Shown piece by piece: positions 18,149 to 30,311 of a stretch of 64,000 nt of DNA. The notes under the pieces were generated by a model. The model had not been told where the DNA came from, made no database searches, and saw nothing but the letters and a program-made list of their open reading frames with translations. A program made the translations under genes and the position numbers. Origin of the DNA: Melghiribacillus thermohalophilus (GTDB taxonomy: Bacteria > Bacillota > Bacilli > Bacillales > Alkalibacillaceae). The first letter of the stretch is position 1. Every line of letters begins with the position of its first letter. The stretch is from positions 123,518 to 187,517 of the forward strand of contig NZ_SMAN01000004.1 of the NCBI RefSeq assembly GCF_004342905.1. Reading direction: 5' to 3'.

Positions 18149-19870
18149 ATGAAAACAAAAGTTAAGGAAGCGAGTGTTGAAAAGTCGACATCTGGCAAAA
18201 TGAATGGAGCCATGATGCTGGTTGAAGCCCTGAAGGAAGAGAATGTAGAAGTCATTTTTGGGTATCCGGGAGGCGCTGTGCTTCCGATTTATGACAAGTT
18301 GTATGACGCGGGAATCAAACACATTTTAACCCGTCATGAACAGGGCGGGATCCATGCGGCAGAAGGCTATGCGCGAATTTCCGGTAAACCGGGTGTCTGT
18401 ATCGTCACATCAGGTCCCGGCGCAACCAATGTCGTTACAGGTTTAACCGATGCCATGATGGATTCATTGCCTCTTGTCGTGTTTACCGGTCAGGTTGCAT
18501 CGGGGGTTATCGGATCCGATGCTTTTCAGGAAGCGGATGTCATTGGAATCACCATGCCGATTACCAAGCACAGTTATCAGGTGCGAGATGTAAATGAGCT
18601 TCCAAAAATGATCAAGGAAGCTTTTCACATTGCCACAACCGGAAGACCAGGACCTGTATTAATTGATATCCCAAAGGATATTTCCAGTGCCAAAGGAATT
18701 TTTGATTACTCTAAAGAGGTCAATATCCCGAGCTATCAGCCGACGACAAAACCGAATCACCTGCAAATCCGTAAGCTGGTGGAGGCCGTCAGCCGTTCGG
18801 AAAAACCGGTCATCCTTGCAGGGGCAGGGGTGATTCATGCCAGGGCTAACGAAGAACTGAGAAAATATGTGGAACAGCAGCAGATTCCAGTTGTGCACAC
18901 CCTGCTCGGGCTCGGAGGTATGCCGGGTGATCATGAGTTGTATTTTGGAATGGCTGGCATGCATGGATGCTACACTGCAAACATGGCTTTATATGAATGT
19001 GATTTATTAATCAGCATTGGTGCACGATTTGATGATCGGGTGACAGGGAACCTGAAACATTTTGCTCCAAAGGCAAAAGTCGCCCATATCGATATTGATC
19101 CGGCGGAGATCGGCAAAAATGTTCCAACAGAAATTCCCGTTGTTGGAGATGCAAGGGAAGCGTTACAAGCACTGATTGAAGAAAACGGAAAACAGGCGGA
19201 TACATCCAGCTGGATCCATAAGCTAAACAGCTATCAGAAAGAATATCCGCTGACGTACAAGAAAGATTCGGACGTGGTGAAACCCCAGCGTTTCATCGAA
19301 ATGATTCATGAGCAAACACGAGGAGATGCCATCATCACAACAGATGTTGGTCAACATCAGATGTGGGCAGCTCAGTATTATGGATTTAAAAAACCGAACC
19401 GCTGGGTTACTTCCGGAGGCCTCGGAACGATGGGATTTGGCCTTCCATCAGCGATTGGGGCTCAGCTGGCTGATGAAAAAGCAACTGTAGTAGCGATTCT
19501 GGGGGATGGCGGTTTTCAAATGACATCTCAGGAACTGACCGTTCTGGCCCAGTTTAATATTCCCGTAAAAGTTGTCGTGATGAATAACCATTCCCTCGGG
19601 ATGGTAAGACAGTGGCAGGAAATTTTTTACGAAAAACGCTATTCCCACTCGTTAATTCCAGATCAGCCAGACCTGTTAAAGCTGGCAGATGCCTACGGAA
19701 TTAAAGGATTCAAAGCTTCCAGTGAACAGGAGGCTGAAGCTGTGTTGAAAGAAGCGCTGGAATATGAAGGTCCCGTTCTGATCGACGTCAAGATTCCAAC
19801 GGAGGAAAAGGTCTATCCAATGGTGCCTCCAGGAAAAGGAAATCATGAGATGGTAGGGGTGAAGCCTTAG
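18149..19870 (+). CDS. ilvB: Acetolactate synthase large subunit
   Basis: 573 residues, a ThDP-dependent enzyme condensing pyruvate with pyruvate or 2-ketobutyrate, the first common step to valine, leucine and isoleucine. N-terminal [16 protein letters not shown] has the catalytic glutamate further on in [14 protein letters not shown]; the ThDP motif [21 protein letters not shown] and [11 protein letters not shown] are present. AAGGAGG is 7 bases before the ATG at 18149; an in-frame TTG at 18143 is too near it. It follows the T-box directly and needs the IlvH subunit for feedback control. Confidence 0.97.
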   Translation: MKTKVKEASVEKSTSGKMNGAMMLVEALKEENVEVIFGYPGGAVLPIYDKLYDAGIKHILTRHEQGGIHAAEGYARISGKPGVCIVTSGPGATNVVTGLTDAMMDSLPLVVFTGQVASGVIGSDAFQEADVIGITMPITKHSYQVRDVNELPKMIKEAFHIATTGRPGPVLIDIPKDISSAKGIFDYSKEVNIPSYQPTTKPNHLQIRKLVEAVSRSEKPVILAGAGVIHARANEELRKYVEQQQIPVVHTLLGLGGMPGDHELYFGMAGMHGCYTANMALYECDLLISIGARFDDRVTGNLKHFAPKAKVAHIDIDPAEIGKNVPTEIPVVGDAREALQALIEENGKQADTSSWIHKLNSYQKEYPLTYKKDSDVVKPQRFIEMIHEQTRGDAIITTDVGQHQMWAAQYYGFKKPNRWVTSGGLGTMGFGLPSAIGAQLADEKATVVAILGDGGFQMTSQELTVLAQFNIPVKVVVMNNHSLGMVRQWQEIFYEKRYSHSLIPDQPDLLKLADAYGIKGFKASSEQEAEAVLKEALEYEGPVLIDVKIPTEEKVYPMVPPGKGNHEMVGVKP

Positions 19871-19872
19871 CT

Positions 19873-20394
19873 ATGAGACGGATCATTACGACTTTTGTCA
19901 ACAATCGCTCCGGAGTTCTAAGCCGCATAACCGGTTTATTTTCCAGAAGGGGCTACAACATTGAAAGCATAACGGTGGGTCATACGGAAACACCGGAAGT
20001 TTCCAGAATGACCTTCGTGGTAGAAGTAGAGGATGAACGAAAGGCCGAACAGCTGATCAAGCAGCTGAACAAGCAGATTGATGTCATTAAGGTTCAGGAT
20101 ATAACGGATATGCCCATGGTCGCAAGGGAACTTGCCTTAATAAAAGTCATGAGTTCCCCTCAAAACCGATCGGAAATCACAGGGGTGATTGAACCGTTCA
20201 GGGCTTCGATCATAGATGTGAGCAAAGACAGCATTGTGGTACAGGTGACTGGAAAAACGGATAAGGTGGAAGCTTTAATTGACCTGTTAAGGCCATATGG
20301 GATTAAAGAAATCGCCCGAACAGGCACAACTGCTTTCACAAGGGGAACCAAACAGCTTAAACAAAGCAGACACAATTTGCTGATTAATCCGTAA
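19873..20394 (+). CDS. ilvH: Acetolactate synthase small (regulatory) subunit
   Basis: 173 residues. Two ACT-type domains: RRIITTFVNNRSGVLSRITG (about residues 2-75) and a second, about 80-160, beginning LALIKVMSSPQNRSEI. It gives IlvB its valine sensitivity and raises activity. It begins 2 bases after the ilvB stop; translational coupling is likely. Confidence 0.95.
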   Translation: MRRIITTFVNNRSGVLSRITGLFSRRGYNIESITVGHTETPEVSRMTFVVEVEDERKAEQLIKQLNKQIDVIKVQDITDMPMVARELALIKVMSSPQNRSEITGVIEPFRASIIDVSKDSIVVQVTGKTDKVEALIDLLRPYGIKEIARTGTTAFTRGTKQLKQSRHNLLINP

Positions 20395-20449
20395 CATTTG
20401 TTTTTGATGATTAAAAATATATATGAATTTTTGAAAGGAGAGGTTTTTG

Positions 20450-21464
20450 ATGGCAAACGTGTATTATAACGGAGACTGTAATGAGGAGCTTTTAAAAAAT
20501 AAAAAGATTGCGATTATCGGTTATGGATCACAGGGGCACGCCCATGCATTGAACTTAAAGGAGAGCGGCATGAATGTGGTGGTAGGTCTCAGGAAAGGGA
20601 AATCATGGAACCAGGCGGAAACTGATGGACATCAGGTGATGACCGTTCGGGAAGCAGCAGAGCAGGCTGATATTGTGATGGTGCTTCTTCCGGATGAACA
20701 TCAGCCAGCTGTGTATAAAAATCAGATTGAACCGGGATTAAGGGAAGGAAATGCCCTAGTATTTGCCCACGGGTTTAACATTCATTTTAATCAGGTTGTT
20801 CCTCCCGAAAATGTAGACGTTTTTCTCGTAGCACCTAAGGGGCCGGGACATCTCGTCCGGCGTACCTATACCGAAGGAGCAGGGGTTCCAGCCCTTATTG
20901 GCGTTCAACAAAATTATACCGGCTATGCCAGAGAATATGCCCTGGCCTATGCCAAAGCGATTGGGGCAGCCCGTGCCGGTGTTCTGGAAACTTCATTTCA
21001 GGAGGAAACGGAAACGGATTTATTTGGTGAACAGTCCGTTCTTTGCGGCGGTTTAACCTCACTTGTCAAAGCCGGTTTTGAAACTCTGGTTGAGGCGGGT
21101 TATCAACCGGAAGTGGCCTATTTTGAATGTCTGCATGAATTAAAACTGATTGTGGACCTGATGTATGAAGGCGGCCTGGAGGGCATGCGCTATTCCATTT
21201 CCGACACCGCCCAGTGGGGAGACTTTAAGTCCGGACCAAGGGTGATTGATGAACATGTCAAAGAAAATATGAAAGCGGTACTGAAAGACATTCAAAGCGG
21301 CAAGTTCGCCAAAGAATGGATTCTCGAGAATCAGGTGAACCGTCCAGAATTCAATGCCATCAACGCAAAAGAAAAGAATCATTTAATCGAAACCGTAGGT
21401 CGTGAGCTTCGTGAAATGATGCCTTTTGTCAAAGGGAATAAACAAAAGCAGGGAGTGGGCGCTG

Positions 21465-21478
<14 letters not shown>
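20450..21478 (+). CDS. ilvC: Ketol-acid reductoisomerase (NADP+)
   Basis: 342 residues, the class I enzyme reducing and rearranging 2-acetolactate or 2-aceto-2-hydroxybutyrate. The nucleotide motif [17 protein letters not shown] is near residue 25, with GLRKGKSW as the phosphate loop. The metal-binding C-terminal domain includes [12 protein letters not shown] and [31 protein letters not shown] precedes; ATG at 20450 is preferred to TTG at 20447. The end overlaps leuA. Confidence 0.97.
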
Positions 21479-23015
<1,537 letters not shown>

Positions 23016-23036
23016 GTTAGGGGGATGGGGATCTCG

Positions 23037-24113
23037 ATGCATAAGAAAATTGCAGTTTTGCCAGGAGACGGAATCGGAAGAGAAATCATGGATGGGGCCA
23101 TTAAAGTTTTAGATGTTGTGGCCCGCCATTTTGGCCATCAGTTTGACTATGAATTTGCGTTGATCGGGGGTGATGCCATTGATCAGGAAGGCACGCCCCT
23201 TCCCGAAAATACCATTAAAGTTTGCAAAACCAGTGATGCGGTTCTTTTAGGAGCAGTAGGAGGACCAAAATGGGATCAAAACCCATCCCATTTACGTCCC
23301 GAAAAAGGGCTGCTCGGTCTTCGAAAAGAACTCGGGGTGTTTGCCAATCTGCGCCCTGTGACCTGCTTTCCTGACCTGGCAGAAGCCTCCACTTTAAAAA
23401 TGGAGATTATAAAAGAAGTCGATTTAATGATCGTCCGTGAATTAACGGGGGGATTATATTTCGGGGAACCAAAAGGAAGACAGAATGAAAACGGTGAGGA
23501 ATCGGCAGTAGACACCCTCTTTTATACCCGGAGGGAAATGGAACGGATCATTCGGAAAGCGTTCGAACTGGCAGAGGTGAGAAGAAAGAAGGTAACCTCT
23601 GTTGATAAAGCCAATGTGCTGGAGACAAGTAAATTGTGGCGGGAAGTGGCCGAAGAGGTGTCAAAGGACTTTCCGGAAGTGAAGCTGGAGCACATGCTGG
23701 TAGATAATGCGGCGATGCAGCTGATCCGGAATCCTGCTCAGTTTGATGTAATCGTGACGGAAAATATGTTTGGGGATATTTTAAGTGACGAAGCATCGAT
23801 GCTGACCGGATCACTGGGGATGCTGGCATCTGCCAGTCTTTCAGATGATGGCCCGGGGTTATATGAACCGGTTCACGGTTCTGCCCCTGATATAGCCGGT
23901 CAAAACAAAGCCAATCCCCTCGCCATGATTCTATCTGCTGCATTGATGCTGAAATACTCATTTTCTATGAATCAAGAAGCATGTGCTGTGGAAGAAGCTG
24001 TACAGCAGGTTTTGAAGGGCGGCTATCGTACAGGGGATATTGCCCAGGAGGGAACCACCATTCTGTCAACAGACGAAATGACTCAAAAAGTAGTGGAATA
24101 TCTTGAAACGTAA
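23037..24113 (+). CDS. leuB: 3-Isopropylmalate dehydrogenase
   Basis: 358 residues of the isocitrate/isopropylmalate dehydrogenase fold: [37 protein letters not shown] and the NAD-binding [21 protein letters not shown]. The substrate-arginine region [13 protein letters not shown] is present. The start at 23037 follows GGGGAT; an earlier ATG at 23025 touches its own ribosome site. A hairpin separates leuB from leuC. Confidence 0.95.
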   Translation: MHKKIAVLPGDGIGREIMDGAIKVLDVVARHFGHQFDYEFALIGGDAIDQEGTPLPENTIKVCKTSDAVLLGAVGGPKWDQNPSHLRPEKGLLGLRKELGVFANLRPVTCFPDLAEASTLKMEIIKEVDLMIVRELTGGLYFGEPKGRQNENGEESAVDTLFYTRREMERIIRKAFELAEVRRKKVTSVDKANVLETSKLWREVAEEVSKDFPEVKLEHMLVDNAAMQLIRNPAQFDVIVTENMFGDILSDEASMLTGSLGMLASASLSDDGPGLYEPVHGSAPDIAGQNKANPLAMILSAALMLKYSFSMNQEACAVEEAVQQVLKGGYRTGDIAQEGTTILSTDEMTQKVVEYLET

Positions 24114-24119
24114 TCATTC

Positions 24120-24150
24120 AGTGTCAGCCCGTCCTGTTCGGGCTGACACT
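24120..24150 (+). other. Perfect intra-operon hairpin between leuB and leuC
   Basis: 12-bp perfect stem AGTGTCAGCCCG with loop TCCTGTT. No T run follows, so it is more likely an mRNA stability or processing element than a terminator. Confidence 0.6.
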
Positions 24151-24181
24151 TGACCATCTATTTGAAAAGGGAGGGGAAAAT

Positions 24182-25597
24182 ATGTGTGCCAGAACCATTG
24201 TGGATAAAATCTGGGAAAAGCATGCAGTCATCGAAGAGAAGGGGAAGCCGAATCTTTTATATATTGATTTACATCTGGTCCATGAAGTCACTTCACCCCA
24301 GGCATTCGAAGGCCTCAGGCTAAAGGGGAGAAAGGTCCGCCGACCGGACCTGACCTTTGCTACAATGGACCACAATGTTCCTACCGTGAATCGTTTTTCA
24401 ATTACAGATGAAATTGCAAAAAAACAAATCGATACCCTCGTTGAAAACTGTAAGGAATTTGGCATTAAGCTGGCAGATCTCAACAGTCCAGAGCAGGGAA
24501 TCGTTCACGTCATCGGTCCAGAACTGGGATTAACCCAGCCTGGTAAAACGATTGTATGCGGGGACAGTCATACGTCAACTCACGGAGCTTTTGGAGCTCT
24601 GGCCTTCGGAATCGGAACCAGTGAAGTAGAGCACGTTCTTGCGACGCAGACACTCTGGCAGGTCCGGCCAAAAACCATGAAGGTAAACGTGGAAGGCAAG
24701 CTGGGAGCAGGGGTTACAGCCAAAGATGTGATACTCGCGATTATCGGAAAATTCGGAGTGAATTTCGGAACGGGTTACGTGATTGAGTATACAGGAGAAG
24801 TGATCCGCAACATGAGCATGGAAGAACGGATGACCATCTGTAATATGTCAATAGAAGCTGGGGCAAAAGCCGGCTTGATCAGCCCGGATGACAAAACCTT
24901 CGAATACCTGCGGGGGAGAAAATATGTCCCGGAAGGTGAAGATTTTGAAAGGGCGGTAGAGGAATGGAGAAGCCTCGCTACCGACGAAGGGGCAGACTAT
25001 GACAGGGTTGTGGAAATAGACGGATCTGAAATTGCCCCTCAAGTTACCTGGGGAACGAACCCGTCCATGTGTGTGCCTGTCACAGAACGGGTTCCATCAC
25101 CGGATGATTTTAACACAGACACCGAAAAGCGTGCGGCAGCTCAAGCGCTGGATTACATGGGTTTAGAACCCCATACACCGATGGAGGAAATCGAAATACA
25201 GCATGTGTTTATCGGTTCTTGTACCAATTCCAGATTATCTGATCTAAAGGCTGCAGCTAAAATCGTCCAGGGGCGAAAAGTAGCCCCGGGGGTTCGTGCC
25301 ATGGTTGTGCCAGGATCACAGAAGGTTAAGGAACAGGCAGAACAGGAAGGGCTGGATCAGATTTTTATTGATGCCGGATTTGAATGGCGAGATTCCGGCT
25401 GCAGCATGTGTCTCGGTATGAACCCGGATACAGTCCCTGAAGGGGAACGCTGTGCATCTACTTCAAATCGGAATTTTGAAGGCCGGCAGGGAAAAGGTGC
25501 CCGTACCCATCTGGTCAGCCCGCCGATGGCAGCTGCTGCAGCCATTTATGGAAAGTTTGTAGATATTCGCTTACTTGAAAAAGAGCCGGTAGGATAG
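24182..25597 (+). CDS. leuC: 3-Isopropylmalate dehydratase large subunit
   Basis: 471 residues of the aconitase superfamily. It isomerises 2- to 3-isopropylmalate with LeuD and a 4Fe-4S cluster. Cluster cysteines are in [19 protein letters not shown] and [29 protein letters not shown] is the signature region. The ATG follows GGGAGGGG. An 11-base gap to leuD suggests coupling. Confidence 0.97.
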   Translation: MCARTIVDKIWEKHAVIEEKGKPNLLYIDLHLVHEVTSPQAFEGLRLKGRKVRRPDLTFATMDHNVPTVNRFSITDEIAKKQIDTLVENCKEFGIKLADLNSPEQGIVHVIGPELGLTQPGKTIVCGDSHTSTHGAFGALAFGIGTSEVEHVLATQTLWQVRPKTMKVNVEGKLGAGVTAKDVILAIIGKFGVNFGTGYVIEYTGEVIRNMSMEERMTICNMSIEAGAKAGLISPDDKTFEYLRGRKYVPEGEDFERAVEEWRSLATDEGADYDRVVEIDGSEIAPQVTWGTNPSMCVPVTERVPSPDDFNTDTEKRAAAQALDYMGLEPHTPMEEIEIQHVFIGSCTNSRLSDLKAAAKIVQGRKVAPGVRAMVVPGSQKVKEQAEQEGLDQIFIDAGFEWRDSGCSMCLGMNPDTVPEGERCASTSNRNFEGRQGKGARTHLVSPPMAAAAAIYGKFVDIRLLEKEPVG

Positions 25598-25608
25598 GAG
25601 GGAAAATA

Positions 25609-26196
25609 GTGGAACCAATCCCTGTTCATAAAGGAAAAGTAGCAGGTCTGAACCGTGTCAATGTGGATACCGACCAGATTATACCCAAACAGTTTTTAAA
25701 ACGGGTGGAACGTACCGGATTTGGGCAGTTTCTGTTTTATGACTGGCGATTTAAGGACGATGGTTCGGTAAACGAAGAGTTTGAACTAAATCGGCCGGAA
25801 AATCAAGGGGCCAGTATATTGGTTGCCGGGGACAATTTTGGATGCGGCTCGTCAAGGGAGCATGCTCCATGGGCACTCCAGGATTACGGGTTTAAAGTGA
25901 TTGTCGCCTCTTCCTTTGCCGATATTTTTTATAACAATTGTCTCAAAAATGGCATTTTGCCCGTTCCATTGCCTGAAAAAGATATTCAATATCTGTTAAA
26001 AGAATCTGCGAGGGCAGATTATGAATGCACCATCGATCTGCAAGAACAGCGAATCCGTGATGACAAAGGATTTGAGCAGTCTTTTGAGATCGATTCCTAC
26101 TGGAAAGAAATGCTGATCAATGGGTGGGATGAGATTGATGTGACATTGAAATATGCGGACAAAATCACAGATTTTGAAAGAAACCATACAGCATAA
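25609..26196 (+). CDS. leuD: 3-Isopropylmalate dehydratase small subunit
   Basis: 195 residues, the swivel domain of the LeuCD enzyme. GDNFGCGSSREHAPWALQDYGFK is the typical stretch near residue 70 (split here across the motif GDNFGCGSSREHAPWAL), with RVNVDTDQIIPKQFLKR near the N-terminus. The start is a GTG at 25609. Terminator follows. In B. subtilis ysoA follows leuD; here the accessory region starts. Confidence 0.96.
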   Translation: MEPIPVHKGKVAGLNRVNVDTDQIIPKQFLKRVERTGFGQFLFYDWRFKDDGSVNEEFELNRPENQGASILVAGDNFGCGSSREHAPWALQDYGFKVIVASSFADIFYNNCLKNGILPVPLPEKDIQYLLKESARADYECTIDLQEQRIRDDKGFEQSFEIDSYWKEMLINGWDEIDVTLKYADKITDFERNHTA

Positions 26197-26218
26197 AGTT
26201 TTGCCCTGGCTATATAAG

Positions 26219-26246
26219 AAAAGGTCAGGGCTTTATGACCTTTTGA
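26219..26246 (+). terminator. Terminator of the ilv-leu operon
   Basis: Perfect stem AAAAGGTCA / TGACCTTTT with loop GGGCTTTA; the stem itself ends in the T run. Confidence 0.75.
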
Positions 26247-26266
26247 ATCGGGCATTCCTGAACATA

Positions 26267-26295
26267 TTGAAATTTTCTGAAAAAACGCATATAGT
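26267..26295 (+). promoter_or_regulatory. Promoter of ilvD overlapped by a CodY-like box
   Basis: TTGAAA, 17 bases, TATAGT. The sequence AATTTTCTGAAAAAA at 26271-26285 matches the CodY motif at 13 of 15 positions and overlaps the -35. This gives a direct reason for CodY repression, as known for ilvD. Confidence 0.65.
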
Positions 26296-26332
26296 AGTTT
26301 AAACACACGTTCTCAAATTTCGGGGGGGAAGT

Positions 26333-28033
26333 ATGATGACAGATGATACAAAAGATATGCGGATTAAAAGTAAGGTAATCAGTGAAGGCGTAAACCGGGC
26401 ACCAAACCGGGCGATGCTTCGGGCTGTCGGTTTTACTGATGAGGATTTTAAAAAGCCGATGGTGGGAGTCGCCAGCACCTGGAGTGAAGTGACACCCTGT
26501 AATGTTCATATTGATGAATTGGCCCGAAAGGCGAAACAGGGTGTCCGTGATGCCGGAGGGGCACCGATGATTTTTAATACCATAACGGTTTCAGACGGAA
26601 TCGCCATGGGGACAGAAGGGATGAAGTATTCCCTGAACAGCCGGGAGGTCATTGCTGATTCCATTGAAACGGTGGTGGGAGCAGAAAACCTGGATGGTCT
26701 GATTGCCATCGGCGGCTGTGACAAAAATATGCCCGGATGCATGATGGCCATTGCCCGCTGTGAGGTTCCGGCAATTTTTGTATACGGGGGCACCATTTCT
26801 CCAGGAAACTTACATGGTCAGGATATCGATATTGTGTCGGCATTTGAGGCAGTTGGCAAGTATAATCAGGGAGATATTGACCGAAAAGAACTCCATGAAG
26901 TAGAATGCAACGCCTGTCCGGGCCCGGGCTCGTGCGGCGGAATGTATACGGCCAACACCATGGCAGCTGCAATAGAAGCGATGGGAATGAGTTTACCTTA
27001 CAATTCTTCCAATCCAGCCGATACAACGAAAAAACATAAAGATTGCTACGATGCCGGGGTAGCATTGATGAATGTAATGAGAAAGGGAATCTACCCGAAA
27101 GATATTATGACGAAAGAAGCCTTTGAAAATGCTATTACAGTGGTCATGGCCCTCGGGGGATCTACGAACGCGATTCTTCATCTTCTGGCCATTGCTCATT
27201 CGATTGGAGTCAAATTAGGGCTTGAAGATTTTGAACGGATTCAAAAGAAGGTTCCCCATATTGCAGACTTAAAACCGAGCGGCAAATATGTGATGCAGGA
27301 TCTTCACGAGATTGGGGGAGTACAGGCTGTTATGAAGATCCTCCTCGAAGCCGGACTCCTCCATGGGGATTGCCTGACGGTAACCGGAAGGACAGTTGCG
27401 GAGAACCTGAAAGAAGCGGCCCCATTAAAGGAGAATCAGAACATTATTACTCCTCTGGATCGGCCGAAACGAAAAGATGGCCCTCTGATTATCTTAAGGG
27501 GCAATCTGGCACCAGAAGGAGCGGTAGCAAAGGTAAGCGGCTTAAAGGTCACCAATATTACCGGACCTGCACGGGTCTTTGATACGGAGAAAGATGCCAC
27601 AGATGCTGTGTTAAATGATGACATAAAGCCAGGAGATATACTGGTCATACGATATGTGGGCCCTAAAGGTGCCCCGGGAATGCCGGAAATGCTTTCGATC
27701 TCTGCCATTTTAGTAGGAAAAGGCCTCGGGCATACCGTTGGACTAATAACCGACGGGCGTTTTTCCGGAGGGACCCACGGTCTTGTCGTTGGACATGTAG
27801 CACCGGAAGCGCAGGTTGGAGGACCGATTGCATTAATAAAAGAGGGGGATATGATTACCATTGACAGTGAAAACCGGGAACTGTCCGTCGATCTCAGTGA
27901 TGAAGAACTAAAACGGCGCCGCAAAGAATGGAAAAAACCAGAGCGTAAATTGAAAGGTGTGCTTGCCAAATATGCACATCTGGTTTCTTCGGCATCTAAA
28001 GGTGCGGTTACCGATTTAGATCTCGATGATTAA
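26333..28033 (+). CDS. ilvD: Dihydroxy-acid dehydratase
   Basis: 566 residues. It removes water from dihydroxy-isovalerate or -methylvalerate, giving the 2-keto acids for valine and isoleucine. It carries the Fe-S ligands and signature [31 protein letters not shown], and the C-terminal [19 protein letters not shown]. The start ATG at 26333 follows a run of G (GGGGGGG). It has its own promoter and terminator, separate from ilv-leu. Confidence 0.96.
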   Translation: MMTDDTKDMRIKSKVISEGVNRAPNRAMLRAVGFTDEDFKKPMVGVASTWSEVTPCNVHIDELARKAKQGVRDAGGAPMIFNTITVSDGIAMGTEGMKYSLNSREVIADSIETVVGAENLDGLIAIGGCDKNMPGCMMAIARCEVPAIFVYGGTISPGNLHGQDIDIVSAFEAVGKYNQGDIDRKELHEVECNACPGPGSCGGMYTANTMAAAIEAMGMSLPYNSSNPADTTKKHKDCYDAGVALMNVMRKGIYPKDIMTKEAFENAITVVMALGGSTNAILHLLAIAHSIGVKLGLEDFERIQKKVPHIADLKPSGKYVMQDLHEIGGVQAVMKILLEAGLLHGDCLTVTGRTVAENLKEAAPLKENQNIITPLDRPKRKDGPLIILRGNLAPEGAVAKVSGLKVTNITGPARVFDTEKDATDAVLNDDIKPGDILVIRYVGPKGAPGMPEMLSISAILVGKGLGHTVGLITDGRFSGGTHGLVVGHVAPEAQVGGPIALIKEGDMITIDSENRELSVDLSDEELKRRRKEWKKPERKLKGVLAKYAHLVSSASKGAVTDLDLDD

Positions 28034-28036
28034 GGT

Positions 28037-28072
28037 AAAATGGCATCAGAGGATGAACCTGATGCCATTTTA
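28037..28072 (+). terminator. Terminator after ilvD
   Basis: AAAATGGCATCAG / CTGATGCCATTTT perfect 13-bp stem with a 9-base loop; ends in T tract. Confidence 0.85.
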
Positions 28073-28280
28073 CGTATACAAAGATGTCAACCAGTAGAGA
28101 AGTTTGTTCATAGCAGACAGGATAAATAAAATATCGTTAAGGGCATCGGGGAGTTTGATATATAGATGTCATGGATTTGTCTAAATCTGTAGAAACAGGT
28201 AGATTTTTTTTCGAATATATGTTATAACTATAAATAAAATTACCAATACATAGTAATTGTTAGGAATATCATCCTATCAT

Positions 28281-28375
28281 CACTTCCGATAAAGGCAAAC
28301 CTATCGAAAGATAGGGACGCAAAGCTACGGACCTAAGGCAAATTGTTTGCTAAGGCCGCCGGGTTACCGAAGAAG
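28281..28375 (+). ncRNA. Cyclic-di-GMP-I (GEMM) riboswitch
   Basis: The conserved core is present: GGCAAACC, a CTATC-GAAA-GATAG helix with GNRA tetraloop, GGGACGCAAAGC, the ACCTAAGG tetraloop receptor and GCCGCCGGGTTACCG. A terminator stem follows at 28385, which suggests an on/off transcription switch. It is directly upstream of an EAL-domain gene, so the signal likely controls its own turnover or sensing. Confidence 0.92.
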
Positions 28376-28384
28376 TAATCTTAA

Positions 28385-28418
28385 AAAGATTCACTTTTTC
28401 GGTGAATCTTTTTTTTTG
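28385..28418 (+). terminator. Riboswitch expression-platform terminator
   Basis: AAAGATTCAC / GTGAATCTT stem, loop TTTTTCG, then a run of nine T. It stands between the c-di-GMP aptamer and the EAL gene start at 28452. Confidence 0.9.
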
Positions 28419-28451
28419 AGAACAAACATGTGGTGAGAAAGGAATTCTGTC

Positions 28452-29219
28452 ATGAATGCCAGTGCAATGAAGGAAATATTGGAACACGGGCTGTTCCATC
28501 ATGTATTCCAGCCCCTCTATGAACTGAAAAATGACCAGGTTATTGGATATGAATCCCTATTAAGGGTAAACAATTTCGATCGTACGGAAGATGTGTTCCG
28601 TACGGCCAGAGAACATGGGTGTCTTTTTGATCTGGATACGTCATCTGTAACCAATGCTGTGATGCATTTTTCAAAATATAATCTGTTCAAACGACAGTGT
28701 TTATTTGTTAACCTCTTCCCTTCTACACTCCAGCATCCATCATTTTTATCCTTTTCTGAAAAACTCTTGAACACATTTCCGTTTGACCCATCTGATATGG
28801 TCATTGAAATAAACGAAAATGAGGTCATTCAAAATCCAGAATCACTTAAGGAAATGATTTCCTTTTTAAAACATAACGGTTTCCAGATCGCTATTGATGA
28901 TGTCGGAAAGGGTTCAGCTTCCTTTCAAAATATTATCGAGATAGAACCGGATGTCATCAAACTCGATAAATATTTTTCCAAAAACCTTCAGCACTCCCTG
29001 ATGAAACAGGAGGCTGTGAAAGTATTTGTCCATTTTTCCAGTGAGGCGATGAAGGTTGTCCTTGAAGGGATTGAGACAAAAGAAGATCTGGAAATGGCAA
29101 AAGAACTCGGGGTCGATATAGGCCAGGGATTTTATCTTGATAAACCGGCACCGCTAGGCCAATTTGCCACTCAGGATGATCAGCATGCCCATACAGCAAC
29201 GACGATACATAAAGATTAA
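28452..29219 (+). CDS. EAL-domain protein (c-di-GMP phosphodiesterase or sensor)
   Basis: 255 residues, a stand-alone EAL domain with no GGDEF or sensor part. EAL signature appears as YESLLRV (ESL instead of EAL), the metal asparagine as EINENEV, AIDDVGKGSASFQ for loop 6, DVIKLDKYF for the catalytic lysine, LEGIET and GQGFYLDKP. Loop 6 departs from the usual DDFGTG, so activity may be low or absent and a receptor role is possible. AGGAATTC before ATG. Riboswitch control upstream ties it to c-di-GMP. Confidence 0.85.
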   Translation: MNASAMKEILEHGLFHHVFQPLYELKNDQVIGYESLLRVNNFDRTEDVFRTAREHGCLFDLDTSSVTNAVMHFSKYNLFKRQCLFVNLFPSTLQHPSFLSFSEKLLNTFPFDPSDMVIEINENEVIQNPESLKEMISFLKHNGFQIAIDDVGKGSASFQNIIEIEPDVIKLDKYFSKNLQHSLMKQEAVKVFVHFSSEAMKVVLEGIETKEDLEMAKELGVDIGQGFYLDKPAPLGQFATQDDQHAHTATTIHKD

Positions 29220-29252
29220 AATCCCCTGAGAAATGAAGTCACCAGGGGATTT
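29218..29252. terminator. Bidirectional stem-loop between the EAL gene and the MBL gene
   Basis: AAATCCCCTG / CAGGGGATTT, 10-bp stem between convergent genes. Confidence 0.65.
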
Positions 29253-29262
29253 CATTATGCAT

Positions 29263-30126
29263 CTATGAATAAGGTTTTTCGTCAATGTAGCGGCCGAAGT
29301 CAGGAATGGCCAGTTTGTCAAACTCCTGAGCCAGTTTGTCCAGTCCAGCAGAGAGCTTGTCACCTGATACAGGAAGTCCATGTCCGGTGAGTGCTATGTC
29401 CGGATTTAATGATGCTAATTTTTTAACAGAATTCCAGGCCTGTTCCCAGTCGATTGTGAAATATCTTGGAGGACCATTGATTTCTTGTTTCTGGGTAAGG
29501 ACTTTGTAAAGGGAATCCTGTTTCACGGTTACAAAAGCATCTCCGGCGACAAGGACCCGATCCCTTTCTCGAAACAAAGAAATATGTCCGGGTGTATGTC
29601 CTGGTGTGTGTATCCAGCGCCATTCCGCCAATTCTGGAACGGACCCATCGGATGGAATGGCTCGGGCATAATTTCCGATATTCACCGGTTCATTTGGGAA
29701 CATTGGTGAAATCTTTGCAATCAGCCCCCCTTCAACAGAAGGGTCCGGTTCAGGATAACTGAGTTCCCCTGTAACAAACGGCAACTCATCAGGATGTACA
29801 TAAACCGGCACTTCCCACTCTTTTAATAACTCAATCAGCGCTCCTACATGGTCAAAATGTCCGTGGGTTAAAATAATTCCTTCAGGCTTGCTTTTTGGGC
29901 CCAATATTCTTTCACAGGTTTCAAGAATATCATCGGCCGAACCTGGCATTCCCGCATCAATCAGCATCCATTTTGATTGTTCACGGTTTGTGATCAAGCC
30001 AATATTTACGATTTGAATCGTCTGAAAGAGCACCCCTTCGGCAATTTCCTGCATCATTCCGCTTGCTACTGAAGTTGCGGGTATGAATTTGTAATCCTGA
30101 CCATATCCAATATCTTTGTCCACCAT
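29263..30126 (-). CDS. Metallo-beta-lactamase-fold hydrolase
   Basis: 287 residues with the zinc motif THGHFDHVGAL, then TPGHTPGHISLF and GDAFV, and a late GHGLPVSG. The class is the glyoxalase-II-like part of the superfamily; the substrate is unknown. In-frame upstream Met codons exist (30234), but an AGGAAGG site favours the ATG at 30126. It is divergent from an AimR-like gene, with about 185 bases between. Confidence 0.8.
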   Translation of the reverse strand: MVDKDIGYGQDYKFIPATSVASGMMQEIAEGVLFQTIQIVNIGLITNREQSKWMLIDAGMPGSADDILETCERILGPKSKPEGIILTHGHFDHVGALIELLKEWEVPVYVHPDELPFVTGELSYPEPDPSVEGGLIAKISPMFPNEPVNIGNYARAIPSDGSVPELAEWRWIHTPGHTPGHISLFRERDRVLVAGDAFVTVKQDSLYKVLTQKQEINGPPRYFTIDWEQAWNSVKKLASLNPDIALTGHGLPVSGDKLSAGLDKLAQEFDKLAIPDFGRYIDEKPYS

Positions 30127-30311
30127 GATCACCTTCCTAATTGTTTTCCTACTATTATCATGCATCCGAATCGACATTTTCATGTAAGAAGTCCCCGTTT
30201 GCCAGTCATATTTGGCATTCTGTTTTGAAATCATGCAAATCTTTGTAGTAAAATATAAAATAATCCTGAAAAATGGTGAAGCATCTCACCTGTGCAGAGG
30301 GGTTTGAAAAG

